Source of the DNA: Melampsora larici-populina 98AG31
Lineage: Eukaryota; Basidiomycota; Pucciniomycetes; Pucciniales; Melampsoraceae
Assembly: GCF_000204055.1 (NCBI RefSeq)
Contig: NW_006768795.1
Coordinates: 195,605 to 259,604, forward strand
DNA length: 64,000 nt
Direction: 5' to 3'
The position numbers and the translations under genes are program-made. The stretch's first letter is position 1. Every line of letters starts with the position of its first letter. Below, piece after piece: positions 9,652 through 21,125 of the stretch. The notes beneath the pieces are model-generated. The model saw nothing but the letters and a program-made list of their open reading frames with translations, did not search any database and was not told the origin of the DNA.

Positions 9652-11492
9652 ATGAAGCCAACCTCATCACTCGCTTATCTACGACCGCCTAAACCAAAAC
9701 CAATCAGATCACCCTTCACTAAACCTCAAACCTACAAACCACCCACCCTAGCATCAGCACATCAAAGAATATCAAAACAAACCGATTTTAATCATTTAAT
9801 TCATCATGCAATACCTGCAAGTGTAAAAGGTACAAGTTCTAGACCAGCACCTGGAATCCGTAAAGAACATTATTTTGTACATTTTTCAGATCGAATCAAG
9901 TTTTGGAATCTTACAGCTGGTGATCGAGTGATGATTGCTGATTGTACAAAAGAGTTTAGGGGTAAGATTGGTACGGTTTATTCGGTTGATAGAACTACTA
10001 ATCGGATCGTTTTACTTGAACCTGAGTTTTGGGTTAGTTTTGAATTTATCATTCAATTTTTTTTTGACTAAACTTTTCAGTGATTTATGCTTTTTTTATG
10101 TTTGATTTACTGATGTGGATTTTTATGAATTTTCTTTAGACTGATAAATCTGAAAAAGCTCATCCTGAATTACCTGAATATGTTAGAAGTGTTCCAATCG
10201 AATTCGAGTATAGTACCGTCAGACTGATGAGTCCAGGTTCAGACGAGTTAAGTGTCTATCATGAGTTTTTTTCTTTGAAAACCCATACTCTGGAGAAAGA
10301 TCCAAGTTTTTGATTCGGTTTAACAAATTCAACAGGATTTACTATGAAAACTTACGAGAAGTTCAACATGAGTGTGTCAGAAATGGTCGAAGGAAAGAGA
10401 TTCATTGGACAAGGATTGGTACACCACATTCAATACGACAACTTGAACCATTAAGAGAATCGGAGGACATCATTCCTTGGCCTCTTGAACCTCAATGGAT
10501 GATAGGACTTCAAGATTCTGAGAAACGAATCGAGGCTCGCGAGCGTTATCAAAAACTCATGGAAGCTGAATGGGCTAAGGAGTTGCGTAGAAGGGATGGA
10601 GAGATCGTTGGTATGTCTGTTTGATACTTTCAAGAAATACATGTCTTGTGTATTCCTAAACTTCATGCTTTATACGGTTCTCACAGATCAACGTGTTATT
10701 GAGGTCTCGCACGTTCAACCGAGAGAAAGTAAGCCCTTCAGTCTCATGAGCCACTATCAGCCCACGATCGTCGGATCTCTTATCATGCCCAAGACCAGTG
10801 TGCCTCGCCACCTCCACAAAACCACGGGCTGACGCAATTCCATTGATTTTCACTTCTGTTCAGATCGCAAAGACCTATTCGCATCACCTCTAGATACTTG
10901 GAAATCTACACTAGATCCAGAAGAATATGAAGATTACCATCTTTGGTTATCAAGTTCACCAGAACTAAGAAACCGATTCCCAGATTATTTTCACAATCCG
11001 ACCAAAAAGATCCCAATGATACCCGAATTATTAGTAGCAGATTGGGAATTATCAGCTGGACGTCATACAAGACGTTATAAAACAAAAGAATGGGAAACTA
11101 AATTAAATGAAAAGGTTGATAAACAGATTGAAGAAGAACTTGAATGGATGATGGAAAAATCTAAAGTATTAGGAATCGAATTAGATGTTAATCAAACCAG
11201 AAAAGAATTAGAAATTTCAACTGAACGTAGACCATCAGTATTAGAAGTATCAAAGAAACCAAAGATGAACAAATCAGAAGTTAAAATGGTCAAGAATCGA
11301 ATTAAACAATTGAGGGCTAAATTCTCAAAAGTTGAAGTTAAAGCTACACTTGATCTTTTACCTGCTTTAGAAAATTTCAATTCTGATAGAATGAGGGATG
11401 TATTAAGTAAACCTGCTGGAAATGTACTCGGACCTGTACTTGATTCACTTGATGCTCAATCTAATAGTAGTAGTACTTCTTCTACATTATGA
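9652..11492 (+). CDS. MRPL40: Mitochondrial large-subunit ribosomal protein uL24m (KOW domain)
   Basis: Model: 9652-10032, 10140-10246, 10336-10610, 10687-10728 and 10864-11492, which joins to 1434 nt (477 residues). Residues about 85-127 carry a KOW/L24-type motif (IKFWNLTAGDRVMIADCTKE, then GKIGTVYSVD) that binds the large-subunit rRNA near the exit tunnel. The N-terminus is basic, Pro/Ser-rich and low in acidic residues, as in a mitochondrial targeting sequence. The protein is far longer than bacterial L24, with Glu/Lys-rich helical extensions (KLNEKVDKQIEEELEWMMEK) typical of fungal mitoribosomal proteins. The chosen ATG opens the frame after a TC-rich leader. It is convergent with USB1. 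The GTTAAG and GTATGT donors are non-consensus but the phases agree throughout. Confidence 0.82.
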
Positions 11493-11997
11493 AATGTGAT
11501 TTATCATTCAAATACTGTGATCTAATCTTGTGTCAAACAATATGGTGGGCACATCATTTTGAGTCAAGGATCAAAGGATGGGTTAATTTTTTACGTGAGT
11601 GGATCTCGGGATTCACAGCAGTTTGCATTGGACTACTTTGCTGTCTTATAGGAAAGGAGAGTATAAAGGTTACCACTCTTGAGAACATAAGAAAATTGGT
11701 TGAGCCGTTGTAAACTTGTGGGCAATTTTTCATTTAATGCTCTACTATGTTTATGATATATTGGTATATGGCTTGCTTGACAAAGGGAGTGAGTGTAGAC
11801 TTGCACCTAATTACAGTGTAGTCCTGGAGAACTTAATACATATGGCTTTGACGGCCACTCCTTCTCATTAGCTTTCGAGAACTTTTATAATTACAAGTTT
11901 TTCCATTATTGATCCTAAAGCTAAAGTTTGAAAATTATGAGTGACTGATATTGATAAAGAAGTGAAAATCCCAAGAATAAACAAAAGTTAAAATGTT

Positions 11998-13133
11998 TTA
12001 TGCATCTTTTAATGGCAATGACCATACAAATTTTCCAATAGTTAATTCTACTTTGTTTATTGAAACTTCAAATGATCTAATCTTATTCAATTCTTCATTT
12101 TGATTTAATTTCTTTTCGATTTCTTTGATTTCGTGTTCTTCTGAATCTGATTTTTCAGAATTTATTAAATTCCATAAGATTGATGAATGAAAAATTGGAT
12201 TTTCATAATATTCTTCTAACCCAAATTGTTTTAAGATTTCATTGATCTTTTCAACTAAATTCTTTAACTTTTCAAAAAACAAAAAAAACCTTTATAAGTT
12301 TTTAATGAAAAAGTGAATTGGATTATTAAAAGACGTACAGAAGAATGACCATTTCCAACTTCTAAAGCTAAAAAAGATCTGCTTCGATCATCATTTGTAA
12401 GATAACAAAATCGAGCAAAATGGAACGAAATGGAATCCATTTGGTTCATAGCATGTGTTAAAGCTATTCTAAAAGTTTTTAGTTGAGGAGATTTTAGAGC
12501 TAATGGACGTGAAAGTGATAAATGTAATCGATCATCTAGAATGAACAAAAAAATAGCTTAAGAATCACAAATGATAATAATGGAGAAGACTAGATTTTTT
12601 CGCTTACTTTGACTTGTGATCATATTATGCCATTTTAAAGAACTTTCTTGACAAGTATCGTCAATGATTTTCAGTAGAATCGACTTGATTTCTTTCGGTA
12701 AATCAACTTTATTCATAACCAAATCAATCAAAATTAGTTTTTCTTTACTGTTTGTAAGACAAGAATGAAAATGACTGACTTGAAAGGTATATATGAGTAG
12801 GCCAATCACCTTCTACATGTTCTTTTATTCTTTTCCTTCCTTGATGTAATTCAGGATCATCTATCGGAGCAGGTTTAGCATCTGTTTTGACAATTTATTA
12901 GTTCTTTAATTTAAAAAAACCATCACAAAGGAAAATGATCATCAAAATACTAACTTGGTTTAGAGGAAAAACTAGGTGGAGGTAGTACACGTCTGTTCGA
13001 TCAAAAATTAAAATAGTTTGGTATTGTTAGTTGTTTGAATTAGGTTCTTTAGCTTGATAAAAAAGAAGTAAAGCTTACAACAAGCTGACCTTCGTTTAGG
13101 TTGGCTTTCGTTCTTGGGTTCTTCGTTCTTCAT
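11998..13133 (-). CDS. USB1: U6 snRNA phosphodiesterase USB1/Mpn1
   Basis: Model on the minus strand: 13133-13090, 12992-12955, 12881-12780, 12742-12608, 12535-12339 and 12267-11998, joined 786 nt (261 residues, close to the usual USB1 length). USB1 is a 2H-family 3'-to-5' exonuclease that trims the U6 snRNA oligo(U) tail. The two catalytic H-x-S/T signatures are visible: HLSLSRP and FHSSILW. The family block EGDWPTHIYLS precedes them. The N-terminus is basic with KRRR, which suits nuclear location. Introns are 49-80 bp; the acceptor at 12742/12743 (TAAAG) is weak but keeps frame. The poly(T)/GC-rich putative SINE starts only about 26 bp upstream of the ATG and may replace part of the promoter. 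Confidence 0.82.
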
Positions 13134-13158
13134 CGTGTTTTGTTAAATTCGTTTGACT

Positions 13159-13331
13159 TTTTTTTTTTTTTTTTCTTTCGCGCGCCGTACCGAGACGACT
13201 CGACGACACAACGTCGGCATTGCGAGCAGGTACTGGGCGCGCTACCCGGCGCCGACCCGGGTTTACATCTGCACCTTGGTAAGCTGGTGTGCGCCCAGCG
13301 TGGTAGCGCCGTGTTGGAACCACATGCGCAG
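13159..13331 (-). mobile_element. Putative SINE (poly(A)-tailed GC-rich element)
   Basis: On the minus strand a block of about 155 bp of strikingly GC-rich sequence (about 13178-13331) ends in an A tract of about 18 (13159-13176 as T on the plus strand). The block contains GTGGTTCCAAC, loosely like a pol III B box, and several CGCGC words foreign to the AT-rich surroundings. No clear target duplication was found, and no A box could be assigned. Alternative: a fragment of a GC-rich rust repeat next to a T tract. Confidence 0.35.
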
Positions 13332-13525
13332 ACACCCTAAAAAGGTTTAAATGTTCACTTTGTCTTAGACATTCATCCTTGCATCCTTGTTTGGAATTGT
13401 ATTGGCGCAAATGGCTTTGAGAAGGCTAAGATGAATGTTTGAAAAACTGATAAGTTAACGCAGGACGGCTCTGGAGGATCTGACTCCAAATTGCAAAAAC
13501 TGGAAAACCCTTCCACCCACTATAA

Positions 13526-13666
13526 TAGGGGGTTTCAAGTCAGAAATTTCTTGTGAAACTTTTTAAAAAAACGGACAAGTTTTTTAAAATTTACGGTATA
13601 TCTTGCAACATTGGACAACTTGTTGGATTGTAAAATATTGTAAATCTCTTGACTTGAAACCCCCTA
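13526..13666. mobile_element. MITE-like element, 17-bp perfect terminal inverted repeats
   Basis: TAGGGGGTTTCAAGTCA at 13526-13542 is the exact reverse complement of 13650-13666. The 141-bp element is AT-rich and non-coding and starts after TATAA. A related element begins 22 bp further on, also after TATAA. Confidence 0.6.
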
Positions 13667-13688
13667 ACAATGACCAGATGATGGTATA

Positions 13689-13888
13689 ATAGGGGGTTTC
13701 AAGTTGCATTTTTTACAGTATTTTTACAAGTGCAACAACTTGCCTGTTTGTTGTTGTAAAAATTACAGTAAACTTACAAATTTGGGACACCTTTTTTAGG
13801 TGTCCCAAATGCTGTCGACTGTAGAAGTTTACAAACTTATCCGTTTTGTAAAAGTTTTACACAGAAATTTCTCAAGTTGAGATCCCCA
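13689..13888. mobile_element. Second MITE-like element of the same family
   Basis: The left end (TAGGGGGTTTCAAGTTG) matches the left end of the element at 13526. The right end, read in reverse, matches the subterminal part of that element (GAAATTTCT, then GTGAAACTTTT-like and AAAACGGA words) with more divergence. A perfect internal hairpin sits at 13781-13792 and 13798-13809 (TTTGGGACACCT arms, 5-T loop). The right boundary is approximate. Confidence 0.5.
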
Positions 13889-15155
13889 AACAAAGACCTC
13901 TTTGACGGGGAGAGTGGCTCCATTGAGACACAGAAAAAAGGTGTGTCTCCACTTTAAGGGTAATCAAACTTTGAAAACCAGCAAGGGTGACGTAGTCAGA
14001 CTCAGCACATGAAACATCATGGCATGAACATCTTACTGGCTGGAACAAACAACATGCTAGTGGAGCTAGAAGGTCTGCCAGACGTAAGGACTTGAGAGCT
14101 ATCAGAACTGAGGACAACATGAGTCAGCAAGACATTTTAAAGGAAAGAGAGCAGAGCTATTGTACCAAACACTGGTATATTAGGTGTAAACCAGAATATA
14201 AAGCACCTTTAAGTCAGAGGGACTAGTTCAGGGAAAAACAGAGTGAGCAACTCCAGATCAGAAGAAAACTTCAAGAAGTTCCTTGGACTGGACTCACAAG
14301 AGATAAGCCAGGAAAAGTAATCTCCTCTCCAATTGTAGCACCAGACAAGACCACATGTTGATGGGACACAAGCAGATTCAAAACAGGGTGACCTCCAATA
14401 TAAGGGCAATAAGCATCCAAAGACCATCTACCCATTGTTTGAATAAAGTTCTAAGGTATTCCCTTTTGAGCTAAGGCCATCACACCTCCCAATCAAAGTG
14501 AATGACCGGAACAAGCACCCTAAAAGATAAGGTCAAGGCAATTGATGAACCGGGAGAAAGTGGGGAGAGAGCTGTTTGCATGGATTAACCAGTAAGGATT
14601 GATGGGAAAGCTTAGGTCTCTGTTGATGGTGTAGGACATGAGAAAGTTGACAGGGCAGGTGTATTTGCCTTTCCAATACAAAATCACCACTGTGGAACTT
14701 CTGTACTTTTGGTCACCCTTGTAATATGGAAGAGTATAAGTTGCAATGGTGCCAGAATTTGAGATGAGGAAGGAAGATCAATGAATGTATTTGTGAGGGT
14801 TGTGGCAAGAGATATTGTTGGGGTCAATTAATTCCCCCAAGCAATGAAGGCCAGCTAATCCTAAATCAATAATCGTATTGAACAATGGATTTCAAATGTA
14901 GTGTTGAACACAGAGGCACATAACACAATATCACAAAGGGTCATAGGCAAAGCTTGACAAGTTGGAAGAGAGAAGAGATTTTTGATGGCTTGTAAAGAGC
15001 AACAAACCTGGTCGGAGGATCTAGCTTTGACCACAAAGGGGAAGCTGTCTTGGAGGAGTTGGGAAAGGCCAGTAAGGTAGACACTTACCTAAATTGGAGC
15101 AATTTGGTGGCCAACAATTGAGACAAAGTGGGAAAGGTTTGCTTCATCTGGGTAG
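13889..15155. other. Unrecognised decayed sequence, probably transposon-derived
   Basis: No open gene. The minus strand has short open stretches broken by stops (for example near 14640-14560), which suggests an old coding relic. No motif could be recognised. It borders the LTR at 15156. Confidence 0.3.
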
Positions 15156-15345
15156 TGTTATGGCCTGCGTCAGGGGGCCTTGATGTTGGGGGACAGAGAG
15201 AGGGAGAAGGATGAGAACTACTATATATGATCATTGTAGCATGAGGGAAAAGTGTAAAACAATTGGAGTGCTGTCTAGTAAGAGGTTGAGGTTCCCATTT
15301 GTCACAAGTTGTGACACCTAAGTTATCTGTGATAGGATTATAACA
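15156..15345 (-). repeat. LTR of a Ty3/gypsy element (3' LTR)
   Basis: This 190-bp block begins TGTTATGG and ends ATTATAACA, so it has TG...CA ends with TGTTAT/ATAACA inverted tips. On the minus strand it directly follows a polypurine tract (AAGGGGGATAG, about 15346-15357) that comes after the chromodomain-coding frame, which is where the 3' LTR of a chromovirus belongs. No matching 5' LTR was seen within the window. Confidence 0.6.
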
Positions 15346-15659
15346 CTATCCCCCTTGGGAAAAAACCTCACCCCTCTCACATACGCCAGATCTTCTGTAT
15401 TCTTCCACTGCCTGCAGATATTTTGAATTGAACTTGTCCATCAGTACATTAGGGTTTGTGACATTTGCCTCTGGCTCCCACAAATCTTCTGATATTCCAT
15501 ACCCTTTCCAACTACTCAAGTACTCAATCTTCTTATTTTGTATCTGTTCATCTAGGACAGCCTTGACTTTGTACTCCTCCTCACCATCTATTTCAACAGG
15601 ATATGGCAGTGCCTGATGTCTCTCTTCAATAAGGTCAGGTAATTCAGGATGAGCCCTGT

Positions 15660-15795
15660 CTCCGGAGGAGACCACTGATACGGTAGTCGGGCAAAGGCTG
15701 TATAGTCCCCAACCCCCAACCGACTCTGTCAAGTTGGTAGCCGGGCTGGGGTAGGCAGATCCCCAACTTTTCTCGGAGAACCGGCACCTAGGCAC
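15660..15795. repeat. GC-rich repeat fragment in the chromovirus relic
   Basis: A block with CCCCAACCCCCAACCGACTC and GCCGGGCTGGGGTAGGCAGATCC, compositionally unlike its neighbours. It shares the words GCCGGGCTGGGGT and GGGGTCGG-type strings with 16160-16320. Probably two copies of one dispersed repeat. Confidence 0.4.
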
Positions 15796-16129
15796 CTAAG
15801 TAATGAACCATATTTGAAGAGGGAGTATATACTAAGGGAGGTCGGTATGAGAAAAATGATGTGATCAATTGGTGGAAAAATTTACAACCATGAATAATGT
15901 TTAACAAGAGTTTAGACAGCAAGGTTGAAAAAAAACAAGAAAACAAGTAAAGGTAAAATCAATATAAGATACCAAAATAATTGATCTTTTTTTTTCTTAA
16001 AGCATTTTAGCATATTTGCATACTACACTGAAAAACATTTCAAACAAGAAGACTTTTGCCTTAGAAGGATGGCCAGTAAGTCAGAGCTTAAGAAACATTT
16101 TGGTTTTGCACATTGGGAACTTGCAGGTA

Positions 16130-16320
16130 CTCGGCGGAAAACTGGCATTTTGGTGGGACACCAATTTTTTGGTGTCGGGGACCAGGCTGAGGGTCTTGGT
16201 ATAGATCCCCACCGGGGCGGGGTCGGCTCAGAAGCCGGGCTGGGGTTTGGCTTTTTGCTTGGGGGTCGGTTTGGGAGGTCTCCAAGCCCAACAGGCCAGG
16301 TATCGTCCTGACCGGTAAGT
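16130..16320. repeat. GC-rich repeat fragment, related to 15660-15795
   Basis: It contains GTCGGGGACCAGG, ACCGGGGCGGGGTCGG, AGCCGGGCTGGGGT and a short palindrome (TTGGTGGGACACCAA). It interrupts the chromovirus relic between the integrase and the chromodomain. No coding sense. Confidence 0.4.
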
Positions 16321-17560
16321 TCTTTCTTAATACTAACATGTGAAACACAGGGTGTACTTTACTTGTGCTTGTTGGTAATCATAGTTTGTAGGCCAGAATC
16401 AAGACTTTCTTTTAAATATTGAACAGTCCTAATCGACAGTGATCTAATTTGGCTGAGGGTCTTGTCCTTGAGATGTGGCAACTGTTGAGCCAAACCTCAT
16501 CACCTATTCAGCTCATGTTGAATTTCTTCAATATTTTTCAATCTTTCTTCCCCTTTGGGTTTACAGCATTCTGTAGACAGGATTCTTCCAAACAAAAGGT
16601 CATACCCCATGTTTGCTTTGAACAGCAAGACTCCAGTAGATGTGTGTGTGTGCTGTTGTTATATGTAAACTCCGCCAATGGTAAGTGGTCAGTCTAATTG
16701 TCTTGGCGGTAACTCCTTAAATGGTGCAGGTATTGTTCAACTGGTTTATTGAAAATTTTGGTTTGGCCATTGGACTGTGGATGGTAAGCAGTTGACGGGT
16801 GGATGTCAATACCTAATTGCTTATTCAGAGATTTGGTTAGTTTTGAAATTAAAACACTTCCTCTATCTGAAACTATTGACTTAGGTGCGCCATGCAGCTT
16901 CCACATGTTAGCTAACATCAGATTTGCTAATTCACCTGATGACATCTCTGTTGTGCATGCAATGAAGTGGCTCATATTTGTTAGCTGGTTGACCACTGTA
17001 AAAATACAATTCATCCCTTGGGACAATGGCAAATTTAATCAGATCATAACTTCTGTTGGTCCATGGTTGGGCCGGTATTGTTAGTGGTTTGAGAGATCAA
17101 GCTTGAAGGTTTGACTTGTGTGCATGGATCACAACCGTCTACAAAGCTCTTCACATAAGTCTTCATCAGTTTCCATTTGTGCTGTCTTTGCACTAAGCTT
17201 AATGTTTTTGCTCTTCCAGGGTGGCCCGCCAATACACTGTCATGTTGACTTCTTATAAAGATTTCAAACTTGCATGTCTTATCATCTGGCACTTCAACAA
17301 TACCTCTATGGTACAACACCCCATCATGCACTTCATACCCTTGCAACACGTCTTTGATCTCTGGTATTGACAGTGTATCCAGTGTGCTGATCAGACCCTG
17401 AATTCAAGTGTCTGTCTTTGACTTCTCTCAAATCTGGTCCATGATCATGTCATCTGTCCATATTGGTAATTGTGCTTCCATCCCCAATGTGTTGATTTCT
17501 AGGGCTTCTGTCAGTGCATGCTGACAAATGTCATTTTCAAACCATTCTTCTACATCACTA

Positions 17561-18092
17561 TGCTCTATTGACTTGTCTACAATGTTTCTCAAATGTCACA
17601 CCACAGGAATCATCAAGTGTGAACCACAATTGGTCAAAGTTGTGGTGACTAGGTCTGTGACTTTCTTCAATTGTACATCTTGTTTGCTCCAGGTTTACCA
17701 TAGGTTTGCTAGCTTGCCTCGAGTTGCCCTTGAGTCATCCACTACATATGTAACTACAATACCACATTTGTAGTGAAGCTCATGGTGAAAGACAACTCAC
17801 AAGAAGTTGTCAGAGACATCCTCTTCAGTAGACCTACTTAGTTGGTAGTGCGATATGTGAAAGCAAAAGCACTTTGAAATGAAAACTGAATAAATAAAAC
17901 AAAAGAGCAGCTCAAGGGAAGCAAGCAAACCCATAGCAAACCTATGGCAAACAAGATCCACGCTTAAAGAAAGTCGCAGACTCAGTCACCGCGACTTTGC
18001 TCACACACTTAATAAATCCCGTGATACTGGGCATGTTTTGAACACATGGTTGAGCATGGTTGCCCTTAAAGTTTGGACCGTAGTGTATGTAA
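17561..18092. other. No gene recognised
   Basis: AT-rich, without a coding frame of interest. It lies upstream of the chromovirus integrase and may contain unrecognisable pol remnants. Confidence 0.4.
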
Positions 18093-18170
18093 CTTAACAA
18101 AGTCCCTGTCATCTGTCAGACTTCGGAGGCAAGTTCGGAGCTGTTCGGAGATGAGGGACTTTGTTGAGTT
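18093..18170. repeat. Imperfect inverted repeat (small hairpin element)
   Basis: CTTAACAAAGTCCCTGTCAT at the left pairs with GATGAGGGACTTTGTTGAG at the right around a core with two GTTCGGAG/CTTCGGAG words. About 80 bp in total. Possibly a tiny MITE; no target duplication is clear. Confidence 0.4.
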
Positions 18171-19238
18171 AGGGTATCCTGATAGATCCATATCTATACA
18201 TATGCTTCTTTCTTCAACATTGTGCAGGGAATGGAGAAATCCTATCTACATACATATGTCTACGTATCATGATACTTCAGATGATATGAGAGCTGCGACG
18301 CGTAAAGAGCAAGGATGTAAACCATACTGGATAAATTCGATAAAGCAACTGATACTGACCTTATATGCGATCATATACGTGCTATGTGACGCACTTGTGT
18401 TTCCATATATGATATACCCTTGGAACATTCTGTGTGAGAGAGGCGCGGTACCCTTGATTTCGCAACCACCACGAGAGGCTCGATGACCGACAGCGCCCAT
18501 CATTGCACCTCTCTATACTCAGTAACAACGCCCAGGAAACCTGGGGCAATCTGGTGCAGTGCCCCGAGAGGAAACCACCGAAGACCACCCATGCAGGAGC
18601 TGCCAAATCTGTGCAATTTAAATCATATTACTCATGATGATTCTCTAGAGTTGGCATTCAGGTTTGTACGGCCAATCAGAACTCGGATTACACATCTCGA
18701 TGAATTGGGTCATCTGACGGATTTCCAAGAAGGCTTCGGGATCATGTAGGACCACGTCCACTGTATGTGGCGGCCAAGTCTTCTTGATTGGTGCTTTGTT
18801 GGCTGAATTCTGAGACTGCGATCGCCGTGCGTAAAATTCCTTTGATCTTGCATGAAAGATACATCCCCACACAGCCAATGTATTAGGGGTTGGGCGAAGC
18901 GCTGCAATAATTCAATTCAACTGTAGTTCAATTTTACTCGCACTCGAGTAAGCCACTGTTGAATCCTGTTGGAAACAATATCAAATATCACTATTATTTT
19001 TGTCCACTTTATTGCAGTAAAAAAAATAGCGTGGCGCAGCACCCTGACCGACCGTTGGTTGGGTTGGCTGTTCAAATAATCCTACCACTCGCCAGCCAAA
19101 AGCCCCTGGTAGTACGCTAGATGTTAGCGTGATCCACCTTTCACAGATGGAACTGTGGCCCCGGTGGTTCCCGTGGTGGCTTCCGCGGGGGAGCCCGATG
19201 AAGACGTTCCTGATGTTTGATGTTCCTACACCTGTGAC
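18171..19238. other. No gene recognised
   Basis: Mixed-composition spacer with only short chance frames. GC-rich words appear around 18440-18600 and 19030-19200 (CCCCGGTGGTTCCCGTGG). Confidence 0.35.
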
Positions 19239-19815
19239 ACCAGTACCATCTGTTCCTACTATGACTTCTACACCTGAAAAGAATTCGACTACTGAAAGCT
19301 CAGATACAAGACCAACAAGTCTGGAAGTACAAAGAACGAAGCTTTATCCAAAAAGAAACCATCAGATTCAAAATCTGGTGAGTCAGAAAAACTTTACTAT
19401 TCACATTTCGAATTGTTTACAAACTGAAAATCATTGCTTTGCTTCTTAGAACCTTCTACTTCCACCAACTCTGATACCAATACTGATACTGATAAAGAAG
19501 ACTCTTCAACCACTAATAGTTGATCATTCCTTTATGAAAGACTTTTTCTTATAATCCTTATATTTTTTTTGGTTTTTTTATTAGGTACTTTATCAGATAC
19601 AAGTGATGATACAACAATCAAAGATAAATCAAATCCAACTCATTTCAAGAAGAATGGAACTGAAAAATATGATGGCACTTCTAGTGCCTCGCAAAGTAAG
19701 TAATTGTTTTTCTGAATACAAAACCATCAATTCTAGAAACCTTTTTATTAAAACATTCATTTATCACTTTCTTTTAGGTTTGGTTTCAATCACTATGATC
19801 TTATCGAGTTTTTAA
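19239..19815 (+). pseudogene. 3' exons of an Asp/Ser/Thr-rich gene with hydrophobic tail
   Basis: Three short exon-like pieces share phase-1 splices. One ends at about 19378 (...KPSDSKS), one covers 19450-19521 (EPSTSTNSDTNTDTDKEDSS), and one covers about 19586-19693 (TLSDTSDDTTIKDKSN...). A last exon after 19778 encodes LVSITMILSSF and a stop at 19815. The Ser/Thr/Asp-rich body with a short hydrophobic C-terminus resembles a GPI-anchored or secreted wall protein, but there is no upstream exon with a signal peptide and the first piece changes frame. Treat as a truncated gene fragment. Confidence 0.28.
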
Positions 19816-20322
19816 CTTGGTTCTTTTCTTGAGAAGTCCACTTTCTTTTTTCTTCTGTGCACATTTTATTCAAGCTTTTCTTTATGGAATTTTGCGTATG
19901 GAAATCTTTGTATCAGGTTGTAAATAGTCAAAATAAACATGTAAATCAAGTCATCTCACTTTAACCCAGATTCATATATGTATTTCTTATCTTGTCTTTT
20001 GAACTTTGATCTCAATCATCATGAGGTCGGAGTTCACCCACTCTTGGAGACTCCAAAAGAAATCATCCAGACTCTCAATTTTCCCAAATTTCAAAAAGTT
20101 TATTCTCTCTTGACAATGCAAAAGAGAAAATATCTAAATAAAGATTATATATAACCAAAGATTATATCTTTCAAAAAAGTCATTAATGATACATGATTCA
20201 AACCAATCCAAAAAAAAACCATCCCAATTGCAACCTCTTAAAAAGAATACGTAATAAACACTTACTAAATATTCACATCCACAACCAAACAAATCCCGTT
20301 TTTTGAGCTTCGTCCACCCACA

Positions 20323-21125
20323 TCACCCTGCCACCAAGAAAATGATTAAAGCATACAAGTATATCCGCTCCCTCGACCCCAAAATTTCAAAAAAAAGAAC
20401 AGAAAATTCAAAAACAGATCTACCTCTTGTTTCCAAAGGGAAACCAGGTAAAGCTAAACCAGCCACAATAGCACCACCACCAGCTGAATAAAGTACAGTA
20501 TTAGTTGATCTATCTATGACTGAACTGACTGCAATTGGTGCAATGATTGATGATAATCTTCCTAAAGTTGAAGTTAATCCACATGCTGATCCTTGGACTA
20601 TTAAAGCGAACAAAAAACAATCAGTTTGGATGATGAAACAATCAAGATAGAAATAATTATTTACTTGGGCCTGGAAATGCTTCGGGTGTAAAAGCATAAA
20701 GGATAGCATTCAATAAAGTTTGAATTGAAGATTTCAAAGGAAAAGAAATCAATCAAATGATCTTGAAGTCTTTTCGGAGATAATGAAAAGAGAAAAACTC
20801 ACAAAAATATTCCGATGCGTTCATAGCCACTTCAGTAGTTAAATCATCTACAATTGCACATAAACATAATGAAATTCCCATTCCAAAAGCTGAAAGGACC
20901 ATTCCCCATTTCCTTCCTACATTTGGTATATCGATTAAAACATTTGCACAGAGAGCTTCTGGAATTCCAACCGAGTAGATGATAATATAATTCTACAGGA
21001 ATATGAATATGCAAACATCAGTGAATTAATTGATTGAGTGAAAGAAAGACTCAGTTGCTTACTATGTAGTCGACGAAGGATTGCTTCAATTTGAGTGTGC
21101 TGGACTGTGGAGCATAGCCTGATCG
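20323..21125 (-). pseudogene. MFS transporter, 5'-truncated (C-terminal half)
   Basis: Minus-strand exons read SFVDYI (before 21060), then NYIIIYSVGIPEALCANVL and IDIPNVGRKWGMVLSAFGMG (20995-20810), LLNAILYAFTPEAFPGP (about 20729-20670), and a last part VQGSACGLTSTLGRLSSIIA through LPGFPLETRG (20612-20420). The blocks GRKWGM, YAFTPEAFPGP and ETRG are the second-half signature of sugar/SV2-like major facilitator transporters (TM7-TM12). The first six helices are missing: homology stops abruptly at about 21125, where unrelated DNA begins. The C-terminal exon end is not certain. A deletion or insertion breakpoint is inferred. Confidence 0.6.

Larger units (their letters stand above)
15346..17560 (-). 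pseudogene. Decayed Ty3/gypsy chromovirus pol: integrase and chromodomain
   Basis: Reading on the minus strand. At 17349-17044 is the integrase zinc domain (H..H...C..C: HDSVLAGHPGRAKTLSLV then CDPCTQ). At 17032-16694 is the integrase core (GMNCIFTVVNQLT, SDRGSVLISKL, STAYHPQSNGQT, VEQYL). At about 15612-15400 is a chromodomain (YPVEIDGEEEYKVKAVLDEQ, then YLSSWKGYG and DLWEPEANV). The first catalytic Asp of the core (usually VVDRLT) is Asn here, frames are broken, and GC-rich foreign blocks lie between integrase and chromodomain, so it is inactive. Reverse transcriptase and protease are not visible upstream. Confidence 0.75.

Noticed and set aside
15156..15345. LTR considered as a stand-alone inverted-repeat MITE
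   Set aside because: It abuts a polypurine tract directly downstream of a chromodomain frame, as a 3' LTR would.
18073..18486. 137-codon open frame on the plus strand
   Set aside because: No motif, crosses a hairpin repeat, no splice or codon support; regarded as chance.
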